Assembly (NCBI GenBank): GCA_001600635.1
Contig: BCKL01000016.1
Span: forward strand, 362,449-426,448
Direction of reading: 5' to 3'
Source: Leucosporidium creatinivorum
Lineage: Eukaryota; Basidiomycota; Microbotryomycetes; Leucosporidiales; Leucosporidiaceae
DNA: 64,000 nucleotides
The notes below the pieces were generated by a model. That model was given only the letters and a program-made list of their open reading frames with translations. It searched no databases and was not told the origin of the DNA. The position numbers and the translations under genes were made by a program. Shown in pieces: positions 1 to 12,997 of the stretch; the stretch's first letter is position 1, and the number at the start of each line of letters is the position of its first letter.

Positions 1-2528
1 GCGAGGGAGAGCGAAGGGATCAGCTCTGCTCTGCTCGGCGAACTCGGCTCGACGTCGTTTCAGCGAAACTCACGGCGATCGTTCCAGTGCGACTCGATGT
101 TCCAGTAGGTGTGCTCGTCCTTCGGGTTGTTGCTCTTGTCGCAGGATACCTCGACCTGCTTGAAGCCCCACTGGGGGAGGATGGCGTTCGAAGCGACGAG
201 GTAGCATCCCGAGTTCTGATGTCTGAACCTCAGCCTCGTCGAAAGCGAGTGGATGCGCTCGAACTTGTGCCGACTGCCTCGTAGGAAGTCGTCGACGACC
301 TCGACGACCCAGTAATCGTTGGAATCGCCGACCGTGGCGTTGCCGTAAGCCGAGACTTCGTGGTTGAGCTTGGAGACAGGAGCGACGACGGCGTGGGAGT
401 GAAGGTTACGGCCGGTGGAAGCGTGGACGAGGCGCATCGTGTCACCGTGCTTGAGGTGGACGATGTCGCCGTTCGGGTCGATGGGGTCGGCCTCCCAGGT
501 AGGCGTGACGATCCACTCGTTGTTCTCGTCCTTGTAGTGGTAGCAGGTGACTTGCTGCTGCTGAGATCCGACGGGGTAGGTCTGGACGTGCGAGTGAAGG
601 AGTCCTCCTCCGTAGCCCATGTTTTTGAGCGTGAGCCTCGAGCCGAAGGCGGGTTCTGCGAGAGGGTTCGAGGTCAGCTTGACGATATAGAGGCAGAACG
701 ATTCGTGTCCACTTACCCAGCGGGTTACGAGCAAAGTCGTTGCCCTCGAGATGAGCCTGGAAGAGCGAGCTCATCTGCGAGTCTCCTCCTCCCGAGCGGT
801 TGAGGATGAGGAAGTGGATCTTGAAGCACAGCGCGTAGGTACAGAAGGGGATGACCATGAGGCAGAGGATGCGAGCGACCCAGTGGCGTATGTAGGTGCG
901 CTGCAGATGAGGTGAAGTCAGCCTCGGCGGGTGAAAGTAGGCGCAAAGGCTGATAGCTCACCAGAGGCATCTTGAGGTCACCGAACTTGTTCCAGAGATC
1001 CTCGGCGGTGTAGATACCGACGAGCGCGGTGACGAAGAGGCCGACCCACTTGACGCTGGGGAGGGGAGAAGCGGGTTAGCCGAGCTCGACATCTCGAGGC
1101 GCGGAGAGAGGAAGCTCACCTAGCGACACATCCAATCGAAATGCCGGTCAGCGCCAAGAAGATCCACCACTCTTCCTCAAATGGCCTGTACGTAGCGCCG
1201 AGATTAGCTCAGCCGTCGACAATGAACCGAAAACGGAGGACTCACCTGCGCTGCTGGTTGTTGAAGCAGGCGAGGAAGTATACGGTGGTGAAGGTGAAGA
1301 AAAGGAGCATGGAGTCGAGGAGGACGAAGCGGCTAATGACGAGCCAGGCGAGGTCTGCGAGGGAAAGAATGAGCTCGGCGCTCCCATTTCTCCCCTCTAC
1401 CTCGCAATCGCGACTCACCGCAAAGGGTCATCAACGTGACGATGTGCTGGGACCACTTGGAGAACCTTAGCTCAACCGCTGTACCCCAAGCGAGCGGGAC
1501 CATGGCGATTCCGGGCAGAGCGAGGAGGACCCTCATCGCGCGGTAGGGGACGTGCTCGGGGTAGACGGCGCCCGAGGGGTAGTCGAAGGATCCATTGAAG
1601 CCCGTGAGAGCTCCTGCGAGGCCGACGAGCATCTTGCCGAGTGGTGGATGGACCTGGGAACGCCAAGGGGTCAGCGGAGCTTGCGAGCGAGACTGTTGAG
1701 CCCACGCACATCGAAGAAGAAGGTGCGGTTGAGGTAGAAGGCTCCGAACTTGCCGAAGTGGGCCTGTGTGATGCTGCGTTAGCGACAGCGAGCGTCTGAA
1801 GTACAGCAGCGAGAACGCACCTCGTCCCAGACGACCGAATTGTTAGCGCCAATGCGGTAGAGACGAGTGAAGAGGGAGAGGAAGGTGTAGACGATGAGAG
1901 GGATATGCGGTCGGACGTCTTGTGCTACTTCGCGAGCTACGGCGGTCTGTAGAAGAAGCGGGGTGAGCTCAGGACTGCCCGCGACGTGTTGACGCGGCGG
2001 AGAAAGCTCCTCGAAGTCTCAGGCAGAGCTGTAGCTTACCCATGAAGCAGCTGGTCTCCTCTCAGGGATCAGCTTGTCCCACTTCCCGCCCTCCTTACCC
2101 TTCCTGCTGCTCCCTACTGCTTCAAACTCGCGCTTTCCGCTCGGCTTGATGGTCTGATTGAACTGCTCCTCCATCCCGATTCCTGTAACAGGCCACGAGC
2201 TCTTCTCCCCTTTGCCACCATCGTCCTCCGACTCGTCTGCTCGTCTCCTCGCTTTCTCATCGTCAGAAGCCGACGAGGGCTGTGCGAACGCGTCGACGAC
2301 GGGTCCTCCGCCTCGCCTTCGTGCTGTAGACGAGTCGATGACCTCCATAGGTTGCTGTGGGTTGTTGCTAGTCCGAGCTTTGTACAGCGGTAGTCCTGCC
2401 TCGTTGGGAGCGTAGATGTCTCGAGAGTCCCAGTCGCGAGTTGGTGAGGGAGAGGCGGAGCGTGAAGGGCGAGCGTTGGCCGAGTTTGTGTTGATGTGTA
2501 GGTGGGAAGCAGCCGAGGGAAAGCTCAT
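1..2528 (-). CDS. PMT2: Protein O-mannosyltransferase, PMT2 group (3' end outside window)
   Basis: Transfers mannose from dolichyl-phosphate-mannose to Ser/Thr of secretory proteins in the ER membrane (established for the family). The start at 2528 opens a Ser/Pro-rich cytosolic tail of about 155 residues, then an intron, then hydrophobic segments. The first lumenal loop carries the catalytic Asp-Glu in VVWDEAHFGKFG, with an intron splitting the motif between E and A near 1822. Later exons give further membrane spans, then the MIR-type lumenal region with SLFQAHLEGND and GGGLLHSHVQTYP, which are diagnostic for the PMT2 branch. At least seven exons are visible, separated by short GT-AG introns. 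The remaining C-terminal membrane half lies left of base 1. PMT2 proteins usually act as heterodimers with PMT1-type partners, none of which is seen here. Confidence 0.93.
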
Positions 2529-2821
2529 CCGTGCGAGTCTCGGCTAGCAGGGGGGTGCTGAGGAGCGAGGCGAGCGGGAAGGCAAGCAGCTCGAGCGATG
2601 GGTGAAAGGGAGAGAGGCGCAGCGGCGCAGGCGGTCCAAGTCGGTCGATTTCGAAGAGTGCTGTAGGTGCTTAGGCAGGGTTAAAATGCCCTTTGCGCAT
2701 GCTGGCAGTGCTTTCGCTGCTCGCTGCCGCTCTTTCGAGATTTGCTCTCGGCTCGAAGCCATCGCCGAATGGCCATGAGAGCTCGCTTTCCCTTCTGCTA
2801 CTGCTCATAAGTCTCAAAACT

Positions 2822-5800
2822 CTACCTCCCCACCCTCCCCAGCAACTCCCTCGCCGCACCACTGACAAATTCGAGAGGATTCCCACCCTGCATCCCTCCC
2901 ATCAATCCGCCGAGCCCTCTCCTCGCTCCGCCACCCTGCGCAACTCCAAACAGTCTGACCTCCACCTCCCTCAACAGCTCGAGGTTGGAAAGGTAGATGT
3001 TGCCGTAGACGAGGGACGCGAGCCAGGTCATACTCTGAAGGGAGGAGAGGAACTTGCGAGCGTGAGGAGGAGGGGTGGGAGGGAGGAGACCGGAGAGGGA
3101 GGCGGAGGAGAGGAGAGAGATGGCCGAGGTGGGCGCTGAAGTGTTATTGGAGGAGCTGAGAGGGGTGGTGGTGGATGCGGGCAGGTCGAGGACGAGTGGG
3201 CGGAGCTCGGCGAGCATGATGTGGATCGAGTCGAGGGGAAGGCTGGACATCGAAGGAGATCAGAGTCAGCGCGGCTTTCGCAGCGTCTTGAAAGAGAACT
3301 CAGACGCACCCTCCCCGCCAGGAGGCGACCCATCCCTCGGTCGGTACGAACCCATTCTTGCCAACGAATGGCAGATCCTCCTCCGACGGACTCTGCGCGC
3401 CATTCCCACCCAAGCTCAGATCTGCCACGCTCAAGCTGCCCACACTATCCGTCCTCTTCGCTCTCATCTTCCCCCTTGCTTTCTCCGACACTTCCTTCTC
3501 ACCCTCCTCGCCGTCTTCTCCTTCTTCATCCTCTCCCTCCTTCGGCGGAGGACTCGAGGTCGTTCGGCCCTCGGTGATGGTGGACAGGGGGTTGGACCCC
3601 GAGGTTGCAGCTGCAGCGGCCGCCTTTTTCTCTTGTCGGGACCGACGGACCTCGGCGACTCCGCCGGCGAGGGTGAAGGTTGAGAGTTGGTCGAAGCGGG
3701 CGTGGGAGAGGATGAGGGCGTAAATGAGCTCGGGGTTCTGTAACGAGGCAGAGGTCAGATCAGAGCAGGAGAAAAGCGCTGAGTGAAGCCCTACATCGGA
3801 GAGCTGGAAGTAAATAACGTTGTTGAAGGTCTCGAGGAGATCTGCTCGGCGCACGTCAGTTCAGCTTCTACTCTTCCTCAATCGCCGATCGCACGCAACA
3901 ACTCACAGTAGATCAACCTCGGGTTGCCCTCCTCCATCAACAAGAAGCCTGGAGCCGCGAAAGCCAAGAAGAGCTTGGTCAAACGAGTGGAAGCGACGGC
4001 CGAGAGGTGCTTGACGAGAGGGGAGATGTTGTCGATTGTTAAGACGTAAGCGGGGTAGAGGGCGGACAGGCGACCAGACGTGGTGAAGATGAGGGTGCAG
4101 AGGGAGATCTGGAAGGTGAGGCGAGGTCAGCTACAGGCGCCGAGCAGGGGGGAGCGAGCTGAGAGACGTACGATGATGAAGTCGGCTAGACTACCTGGGA
4201 CGCCATACTTGCTCCTCAGACTCGGCTTGAGCTCGACAGGTGCGTTGAGGCGAGCAGCGAAGGCGGGGGAATGGACGGCCGTGAGCGATTGGAGAAGGAA
4301 CGCCGAGAGTCGAACGAGACCGAGTTGGGCTGTGCGAAGGGGAGTGTCAGCGAGAGAACAAACTACAGCAGCTCGAACACAACTCACTCTCGTCATCCTT
4401 GCCCTCCAGCCCAGCCACAACCAACCAAGCCAACATCTCTCCGACCCTCTCCTGCTCACTCAACCAACTCGCAAACTTCTGATTCCCCTCCAACACCCTC
4501 CACAGCACCACCAGCGTCTCAACCGTTCCCGTCGCCGCTCCCGCCGAGCCACCTACGCCGAGCCCAAGATTCGCCAGCGGAGCCGTCGCGGATCCACCGA
4601 GACCTCGATCGAGGAGGGAGAGGAAGCCGGAGAGGAGGAAGTCGAAGTCGGAGGAACGGTGGAGTTTGGCGAGGTAGAAGGCGAAGGCGTTGGAAGGGGG
4701 TGGGGAAGCGGAGGAGGAAGAGGAGGATCCCATCGTAGCAGGCTGCTCGACAAATGGGCTCGGTCCAGGTGTCGGTGCGGTAGTCGAGGACGAAGACTCG
4801 ACGCTCGAGTCGGGCGCAGGAGCATGCTCGACGAGCAGAGCGCTCAGCACCTGCAAGCAGCTCTGCACGAGCAAGCCCCGGACGTCCTCCCTTCTCAACA
4901 CCACCCCACTGAGCTTATCCGCCGTCGAGGTAGCAAGCGAGAGGATCGAGTTCTCGCCTGTTCCTCCCGCTCCTGCTGCTCCCAGCTTCTCCTCCTTCCC
5001 TCCCGCCCCCGTCGGCTTCCCCAAGGCCGTATTGAGCAACGAGCACAACAAGCACAACACGACCTTCCGCTCCAACCTCCCGCCTGCTGCTGATACTGCG
5101 CCTGCGATACCGGGGACAGGACCGACGAGGACTTCGCGCCACCGGTTCGGGAGGGTGGGGAAGGCGTGTGGTGGTGTGAGGAGGGAGGGGAGGGAGAGGA
5201 GGATGGAGAGGAGACGAAGAACTTCGAGACGGGCGGAGAGGAGGGAGGAGGGCGTCGGTGGGAGAGGGGATGCGGGGGAGTGGGCGATTCCGGCTTCCCT
5301 GTTGCGAGTGAGGAGGGTCAGCGAGCGGTCGAGGGAGGTGAACGGCTCGGAGCTCACCAGATGACATAAGCTACAGCACTATCCTGCGTCCTACACTCCT
5401 CGGCGACCGTAAAGCCCGGCACGAAAGCCAAATCGACCAATGCAGCGAGCAGCCGCTCGGCGAGCGGTGGGATCTCCTCCCATTCCTCGGTCGGCTTTGA
5501 GGGTGCAGCAGCGGTCGTCGGCGTAGCAGTCACCGAGTCGTCTTCATCATCATCATCATCAATGACGAACTGACCCTCCTCCTCCGCCTCTTTCGGCGCT
5601 TCTGTACTGTTCCTTCCTCCCTCAGCGCTGGTCGACTCCCTCCGCTCGACCCTAATCCTTTCCATCCTCCAAAAAATCGTCTCCTCCAGCTCCCCCGGCT
5701 CAGTACTCTGCGGCCCCAGCACGAACGGCACCACCCGACTGAGCACCCTCAAGCAATTGAGCGCCTCCTTCGCCAAGTCCCTCTGCTCGGCGCCTCTTGC

Positions 5801-6230
5801 TGTCGGTGGAGTATGAGGAAAGGAAGGGATGGAGAGAAGGTCAAAGAGATGGTCGCAGAGGACGGTGATGAGGGTCGCGAGGTTGACGGGCGATTGTTGG
5901 GCGGTGAGGAGGAGGGTGGAGGAGTCGAGGAGGGTGTGTACTTCGGTCGGCGAGTCGAAGAGGGTGTAGAAGGGGGTCCAGTATGGGTCTGTTTATAGCG
6001 AGGAGGAGTGGCGAGTGGGAGGGTGACAGGAAGAGGCGTAGAGTCAGCGACCGAGCCGAGCACGAGGAACGAGAGGCAACGAACCGGTCGCGGGGATAGC
6101 CTGCGAAGAGTGAGGAGGTCAGCTTGCTTCTCCTCAGGACAGATAGAAACCGAGAGCTCACCGGACCCGACAGCAAGCTCACTCCCTGCCCTGGCTTGCG
6201 AAACTCGAGCTTCGGATCCTGGCCGCTGTA
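2822..6230 (-). CDS. HID1: HID1 family trafficking protein (5' end unresolved)
   Basis: HID1 proteins are large peripheral Golgi/TGN proteins linked to secretory and dense-core vesicle sorting; the family is related to Dymeclin. Reading the minus strand from about 6230, an exon with KLEFRKPGQG is followed by a short exon that splices in phase to AIPATDPYWTPFYTLFDSP, matching the family N terminus. Then come AKEALNCLRVLSRVVPFVLG and LLAALVDLAFVPGFT (5354-5776), a long helical exon with low-complexity linkers (4347-5357), NPELIYALILSHARFDQLSTF (around 3700) and a C-terminal exon ending at 2822. Acidic and Ser/Pro linkers between helices are typical of fungal members. I could not find the start codon: upstream of 6230 no ATG exon splices convincingly, though an ATG near 6748 followed by a GTGAGT donor is possible. 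Confidence 0.8.
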
Positions 6231-6749
6231 GACGTGGGGAGGCAGCGTTAGATTCGAGGCCTAGAGAGAGTGATGGAGAGTATGCAAGGAGAGCGCTTGA
6301 GCGAACGGAGAGTACCACTCCCCTCGACGACCAGGTGTAGGGGTCGTCTGCAAGGCGAGCCTCGGAGCTCAGTCTATCAGCGAGTACTCCCTCCTCAGGC
6401 GAGATGACACGCATCGGTGACCCACAGCGCGTCTTGGGCACCCCAACCTCATCCAGCCGCCTGCCAGCCCTCGGCGGGCCAGCAGCGAGACTCGAAAGAA
6501 GGCCGGGTCCTCGACTGGCAGTCTCACCCGCTCCTAGAGCGAGCGAGCCGAACCTCAAAGAGCCGGGCGCCGACCCTCCCGCTTTGCTGCTCCTCTGCAG
6601 GTTTCGCCTACTACGAGGTACGGACACAATACAAAAGGTAACACTCCAGCATACTCACATCTCTGCTTTGTTGAGCAGAGAAGCAAGCCCGCGAGGGAAG
6701 AGGTATGAGCCTCATCTCGACGCTGAACAGAGAGTGTGCGCCCATTGAA

Positions 6750-9700
6750 GCGCGAGCAGAGCGTAGACATTACTCAACGACTAATCGAGCCCCTCGCCCG
6801 CACCTCGGTGCAAGCTCAGCCGCTCGAAAGTCGGCGAACCGTCCGCCCTGCTCGCCGCTGAGCTCCCTAGACCTCGAGAGCTCAGGAGGAGAACATTGGC
6901 TTCGACTAGAACTTCGGTCCTCCACCGCCCATGCCTCCGCACGAGCGAGAAAGGGCAGAGCGCGAAGTCCAGCCTCGGTGCTCTCCTCAAGCCGAACCCA
7001 GCTGTCGAGAGAGCACCTGGGCGTCTCTGAGGCGTAGGTCAGAGCTCGGCATTGTCTCGTTCGATCAATCAAGCTTGCCCATCGCTACTGAGGCGGAGAG
7101 CGAAGCTTAGAGCCGAAGAGACAAGTCCGAGTAGAGCGCAATGGACGCGAATTTGTGAGCGTGCCACGTTTAAGGGGTAGACATGTTGAGGACAACAAGA
7201 GAAGGGGCCACCAGCCTTGCTCGCCCATGCTCTCGCACGAGCGAGCCAGCGCCAGAGCTCAGCCCTCGTCGTCCGTAAACTTGCCTCCCCCCTCCGCTGA
7301 GCCATCCATCCGGCGCTCTGAGGAGGCTCATAGCATCGTCCAGACCAGTCCCAAGCTGCGTAACAAGCCCGCCTGCCGCGTTCACCGCAGCAAAAAAGCT
7401 CGAACGCGAAGCGACCCGTCCGAGCAGTTCGGCGGTTCTTCGAAGCTGCGCAGCGGCTGCGGCTATGCTTTGTGCAGAGGAGGAACGGGATCGTCGTGAG
7501 CTGATCTCCCCGCCTCTGCCTTGCAAAAGCGGAGCGAGCCAGAAGCGCCCTCCTCGTCCCCTCCCGCAACGCAGAGACCAGTTCCTGCGAGCAACGAGCT
7601 TGCGCTACAGCAAGCTCGAGCCGATCCGCGTACTTGTGACTCGCAAAAAACTTCCTCGACTCAAGGCCGCCCACCGCCTGCAAGGCGAGAAGCGGAACTC
7701 GAGAGCGAGCGAGCAAGTCCGAAGCGAGCGCCGAGGCGGCTCGTGTGCCTTCGCCTGCGGCTCGCCTCACTCGCGAAAGCGCTCTCAGGCCAGGTGAACC
7801 GCACAGCCACTGCCCCTGGCTCGCTCATGCACCAGCACGAGCGAGACAGAGCAATGAGCGGCCGTCTAGCCTCCGAGCGAGCGAGCCCAACTGCGAGCCC
7901 GCTGGATGCTCCACTTACCAGCAGCGCAGCATCCGAATCTACTTTGCACCGAGTCACTCGAGCCCGCCCACCGCCTGTGGCAGCGAGCGGACCTCGAGAG
8001 TCAGGCGAACGGATCAGTCTGGCTGCCGAGCAGCAGCTGAGCACACGGAGCAGGTCCGCCATCGCACCGAGTGATGAGACTCCATCACTCACGCCAGGAT
8101 CAACGAGCTCTGCTCCCCACCCAGCAGATGGAGAGCAGCAGCTCGTACAGCCGACGAGCGAGACCTCCCTGCCCCAGCTTCTGGCCTTGAATGGCGGCTC
8201 TGCAGCACACTAGAGCTGCACGAGTACCGAACGTCCTCGATGACCCGACGAGCTACAGCCCGCGTTCCTTGTAGGCAGATCGCAGCCCGAGAGAGCGAGG
8301 ACGGTTCGGCTCGAGTCTGCCTGCCCACCACTTGCTCATGACGAGAGGTCGCGGTGACAGCAGAGAAGGGACCTCAGGGTCTCGATCAAGGATCCCTTGA
8401 CCTCACGCTTGCAGCGAAAGGCTCAGAAAGCGCAAGGCGCCCGAGCCGCCTCTCCCTCATCGCCGAGCCACCTGCAGGCCGGCGACTCCAGGCTATGAAC
8501 GACCCATCGTCGCCGAGAAAGCTACTTAAAGCCCATCGCTCACTCGGCTCCCTCCGCCCCGCCTGTGGTGGGCGAAAGAACGCCGAGAAGCGAGAGGGTC
8601 GGCGAGCACGCTCTCAAGATGCCGGGAGCCTGCGATACTGTGTTTAAGCGAGTCTCTGCAGAACGCACGGTATCTATCAGTTCGCACATGCCGGCTTGTC
8701 GGCGGCTGGCGGCTACCCGAAGTAGTGCGAAGAGTCCCCTTCCCGGGGGTCGGCGCCTTCTCGAGTCCAAACGCGATGAGACTGACTCGATACACCGGCA
8801 CCCGCTCCTAAAATCATAGAGGGGAGTGACCAGAACATGGACGAGCAGAGAAGTCTCGTCCACCGCCACCCAGCAGCGAACGAGCCCATTTCACGCCGAG
8901 CCGTCACCATCCCTCTCTGTGTCGCTTGCCCGCAAGCTCGACTTTGTTAGCCCTGTAGCACGTCAGCTATAGAACTATCGTTAATCAAGATCCTCCCGCC
9001 CCCCTAAAAGGCTAGGAGGAGCCCGAATGAAGAGAGCTCAACGCCGAGCTAAGGTGAGCGAGCGCCCTGGCTCTCGACACTGCCGGACCAGATTACCAGA
9101 GTTGTAGCGAGCGAACCAGAGAGACGAGAGAAGACATGACGGTCCAGCAGAGCGAGCTCCGCCCCTGCTTCACCAGAGCAGCAGCGAGTCTTCGCTCGGT
9201 GGGCGGCACGCTCTCCTCCTCGCTCGATGCCCATACACGGTGGCCGACCGACTCGTACAGAGCCCTTTCGGACTCCATCGCGAGTGCCCATCAAGCACCT
9301 CCCCACCTCACCGAGGCGACAAGTGAGCCCGAAGAGTGTCGGGATTGGGCGCCGAGAGCCTCGGTCCACGAGAAGCCTGCAGGACCAGCCAGACGAGCTA
9401 CCCAGAGCCGCGTCCATTCTCAGGGACACACCAACGAAGAACAGCGAGTCCAGCCGGCGTCCTGCAGAGCAGCAGCCCTCACTCGCTTGCTCGTGTCGGC
9501 GCTCCCTGTGACCTAGGGCGAGCTACAAAGCTGTAGGCTGCCAGCCGTACGATATGACCCTAATAGCAAAGTAGCAGCCAGTCCTCTACAGACCAGCAAC
9601 CACCCTCGCAGCGTCGTCGTGCGCCGGCCGCTCGCTCGAACCGTTCGTGCTGGCCGTCTCGGTCGAGGAACTGTAGCGAAGGCAAGAGCTGTCCCGCGCG

Positions 9701-10173
9701 CAACCTTCAAAGACTAGCGCCCACAGCCCGCCCTCTGTACGAGAGCAGACCCGCGAGCGCTGCTTGTTGCTGACGGTGGGGCGGCTCGAGCTCGTCTCGC
9801 TCGGGCAGCTTCCTGCAGCTCTGTAAGCCTGCATTCCTTCCCAACTGGGCTGTAGCACATCGTCCCAGCCCTCTCCGCCAGCCCAGCCCTACCCTTGTAC
9901 CCGAGCAGTTCCTCCCAGCCCAGCACCCGCATCAACACGCCTCGCCCGCCCAGCCCGCGCGCTTGAGAGAGGGAGTAAAGACGTACAATAAGCGATTAGC
10001 GAATCCTAGTCGTCCTAGCATCTTGCTGTAGAGCTTTACGAAGTCGAAGCGTGAAACGAGTCAATGTAGTCGAGTCCCAACTCTCGGCCAAATCGCAAGT
10101 CCAAGTCGAAGCTCGGGAAAGGGCTTCTCTTGCTTTCCCTTCTACCACCCTACAGGCTACTTTTGCATTCAAG
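6750..10173. other. Long gene-free stretch (about 3.4 kb)
   Basis: No reading frame on either strand shows recognisable protein similarity, and the ORFs present are short and rich in Arg/Ser/Ala, as expected from GC-rich non-coding DNA. The left part (about 6.9-8.2 kb) contains a degenerate repeat listed separately. The right part contains no structure I can name, apart from the promoter of the ATP synthase epsilon gene just before 10174. It probably also contains the 5' region of the HID1 gene at its left edge. Confidence 0.6.
6927..8164. repeat. Degenerate tandem repeat, period about 300 bp
   Basis: A core CACGAGCGAG preceded by a GCYCATGC-like element recurs at 6927-6949, 7223-7245 and 7823-7845, and a more diverged form lies at 8141-8164. 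Spacings are 296, 600 (2 x 300) and 318. A second element, CCGCCCACCGCCTG followed about 20 bp later by CTCGAGAG, occurs at about 7669 and again at about 7969, exactly 300 bp apart. This suggests an old, heavily diverged tandem array. The boundaries are approximate and the unit is not otherwise recognised. Confidence 0.45.
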
Positions 10174-10940
10174 ATGAGCTGGCGCGGAACACTCACGTAC
10201 GTCTTGCTTCTCCTCGCCTGTCTCCCTGCAGCGTTCTGTAGCCCTTTCACCTCCCCTTGAACGCTAACTCAGACTCTCTCCTCCCATCCCCTCCCTCCCC
10301 TCTGATCCGTCCACCGAATCGCCCCTGCGCTCAACCGCCAACTGCTATGTGATCTCCTACATCCTCTCATCGCCTGCACCCTGCCACTCGACGCCTTACC
10401 GCCCTACACGACCCTCCCTCGACCACACCCGACATCTTCCATCCGCGTCTTGTCTCGTCTCGTCTCGTCGCTCCCATCTCGTCGCCTCACTCTACGCTGC
10501 ACGCCTGCTGCTGCTGCTGCTGCTGGTACTATCGACCTACCATCTCTCCTCTAATCCTCCCTCTGCACCTCTACTCGCGCCTTCGCCTCTCGCCTTCTCT
10601 CTCTGCCACGCCTTCCCTCTGCCAACACCTCCTTCTCCTCTCCCCTGTCTCTCACGCCTCGCTCGCCGCGCCTCGTAACCTCGGCTACACAGTTTCAACA
10701 AGTACATCTCCATCGCCGCCCGCGCGACCCGCTCCGCTCTCAAGGAGGAGCAGCGCGCCGTGGCCGACAAGAGGGGCACCGTCACTCTCAAGTGGCAGAC
10801 TTGGAAAGAGGGAAAGGGAACCGTTGCTGTGAGTTTCTCAGATTTCACCCACCAAGATTATGGGGGCGGAGAGCTGAGAGCTGATGAGGGCGTGATGATA
10901 GGAATGGGTCGTCCCCCCCGTTGAGGAGGCGCATAAGTAA
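10174..10940 (+). CDS. ATP15: Mitochondrial ATP synthase subunit epsilon
   Basis: Small subunit of the F1 central stalk of mitochondrial ATP synthase. Three exons join in phase: 10174-10196, 10693-10828 and 10902-10940, giving 65 residues. The product begins MSWRGTLTFNKYISIAARA and continues with RSALKEEQRAVADKRG and QTWKEGKG, the typical pattern of an initial W-R then an aromatic-rich helix and a basic tail. Length matches the family (about 60-70 residues). The first intron, 496 bp, is unusually long for this window, is CT-rich and contains a (CTG)7 run at 10505-10525; the second has a normal GTGAGT donor. Because exon 1 is only 23 nt and the protein is tiny, the gene is easy to miss in automatic annotation. 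Confidence 0.92.
10505..10525 (+). repeat. (CTG)7 microsatellite in ATP15 intron 1
   Basis: Seven perfect CTG units lie within the long first intron of the ATP synthase epsilon gene, in a pyrimidine-rich context. They do not code in the spliced product. The run may be length-polymorphic between strains. Confidence 0.9.
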
Positions 10941-12997
10941 ATTACCTGGCCGCCAACTCGCTTCAAGAATCCACCTCAAGACCGCCGAGGCAAGAATGAG
11001 GGTATAGATGGGAAACGAAGAAGCAGGGACGAGTGCAAAGCAGCCGATTCGCTGCCCTTCTCGGCGCCGAGCGAGAGAGGACTTGGGCGAATTCGAGGTG
11101 GAGGAGGGTTGGCTTTCAACGTCTCGCTGCTGCTTCGTTTGACTCTGCTCGTTTCGCTCGCTGGTTGGGTGGGAATGGAGCTGGGGACTGTAGGAGGTTG
11201 GGCGGAGTGCTGGCAGGGTTTAGCGTACAGCGGAAGGGCTCGCCGAGCGCTCTCGAGAGGGTTTAGGAGATGAGATGAACCGTGAGGTGCGCTCTCCCTC
11301 CCTGCTAGCGCTCTACAAAGCTGTAGCGGTGCAGCGGGGTATGTATGGCGTGTCTTGGACGTATCTCACGCATACTTAGGAGGCTGTACCGCTTCGGGCG
11401 GTGAGTAGAAGCTGAGCTCGCTCGCTCGCGGGGCTCTTGCTGGCTGCCAAGGCTTTCGGTGAGAGTCTAGGTAATCAGTGTCATCGACCCTGAGCTGGTG
11501 GGCCAGCGGAAGGATCGGGCTACAGCTCGCGCCGAGCGCCCGAGCTAAAGAGGAGAGCCCAACCTTCCTTCGCGCAGCTCCCCTGCAGAGACGGAGATGC
11601 AGCAGAAGATGTTGCTGGAGATCGTGCGCTTCTGGTCTGCCTGAAGATCCACCCCACCAGCAAGTCATTCCCCGAGCCGAACTTTCTCTCCCTGTCTGCT
11701 CGCGCGCTCGCGGGCTTCACTGGCTTCTCGTGCTCTCAGAGAGGGTATGGAGGATTAGTTTTGCTTTCACGAAGAAGCGACGATCAGCTGAAGTGTAGGC
11801 TATGCCTCTTGACGAACGCCGAGCGTGCAGAAGCAGGACAAGCCGAGGCTTTCTCTGCGCTGCCTTCCTACAGACTGGGAAGGCAGTGGGAGATAGAACG
11901 TCTCCAGGAGGTCCCTGCTTTCGACTCTGTGTGTAGCTCTTCAACCGAGGCCTGTATGGCGTTGTTCTTGCTCGCCGAGCAGAGCCGTAGTTACATACCT
12001 CTTTCTCGTTCTCTGCGCTTGCAGTGACTTGCTAGCTCCTCCAGATTTCAGTGATAGTCTGAAGAGGTAGCATGCTTTCGCTCTTCAGAGCAGGGAGATG
12101 GGATGGAGGGCTCCAGCCCTTGCCGACTGCAGCAGCTTTCAGAGGGGAAGGAGTAGGCGAGGCAGGTCATTCCTCCACGTTTCTGCCTACAGGAAGGTAA
12201 AGATCCGGGAGTTTTTCTAGACTCACTACTGGGAGGTTTCTGCTGTACTGCTGTACACTCGATGTGATGAGAGAGCGGCCAATGTCCGAGCCTAAGGCGA
12301 GCATACTGGAGAGCATAGCGGGAGCTGTAGCTTATCTAGCGAGACTTCGAGACTCGACGAGCTTCTTGAGGAGTTTTTAGTGCGGTCATTCTCTGCGAAA
12401 GCAAGGCATGCCCTTGCCGTTCCCTCTTCGCGCGCGCGCCAGAGCTCGGCGCTCGCTCTCGGCGTTCATTTTCGAGCTCCAACGTCGTCTTCGTGACTGA
12501 TCAAGAAGCTCAGAAGCCTTTCATAGTATCACACTGCAATCTCGCAGCTTTCTTTCAGCGAACGCCAGCAGTTTCAGCTGCTCCCTCCAGCGACTTGGCG
12601 GCGAGCCGCTTCCAGCAGGTCAATCTCCGACTCTTTCGCCCTGCTTTCACACATCGTCTCTTCTAGCAGTCGAATCGCACCACTCGACTTGTAAGCTTGC
12701 TTCACTACTCTCCTGCTTTGTAGACCTGCAGCGACGGAGCAGGACGTCAGCACGCGAGCAAGCGGCCCCGCCTTGCCAGTCTGGAGTGCTGGTTTGGAAG
12801 CTTGCGGGAGCAGAGGAAGATGGAGTGATAGACTAGTGATGCGAGAAGGCTGTACTGACCTCCCCGCTGCTCTACAGATCCTCAGAACCCTCGTCCGCGC
12901 CACCTGATCTCGACTCGCGACGCCAATCTTCTTCGTCTCGCCCTCTGCACCCTCAGAACGCCCAGCAGCAACAGCTTCATCACCAATAGTAACAGAC
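10941..12997. other. Gene-free stretch (about 2 kb)
   Basis: Contains the 3' flank of the ATP synthase epsilon gene and, near 12990, the 5' flank of the Rab gene. Between them I see only short, low-quality frames without recognisable protein content, no tRNA or snRNA signature, and no clear repeat. A non-coding transcript cannot be excluded from sequence alone. Confidence 0.6.

Noticed and set aside
4080-5093. 337-codon plus-strand ORF
   Set aside because: Antisense to HID1 exons; Arg/Gln/His-rich composition typical of GC-rich shadow frames.
6750-12997. Remnant of a transposon or virus-derived element in the left deserts
   Set aside because: No reverse transcriptase, integrase, transposase or capsid-like peptide, no long terminal or inverted repeats were found; only a short-period degenerate tandem repeat.
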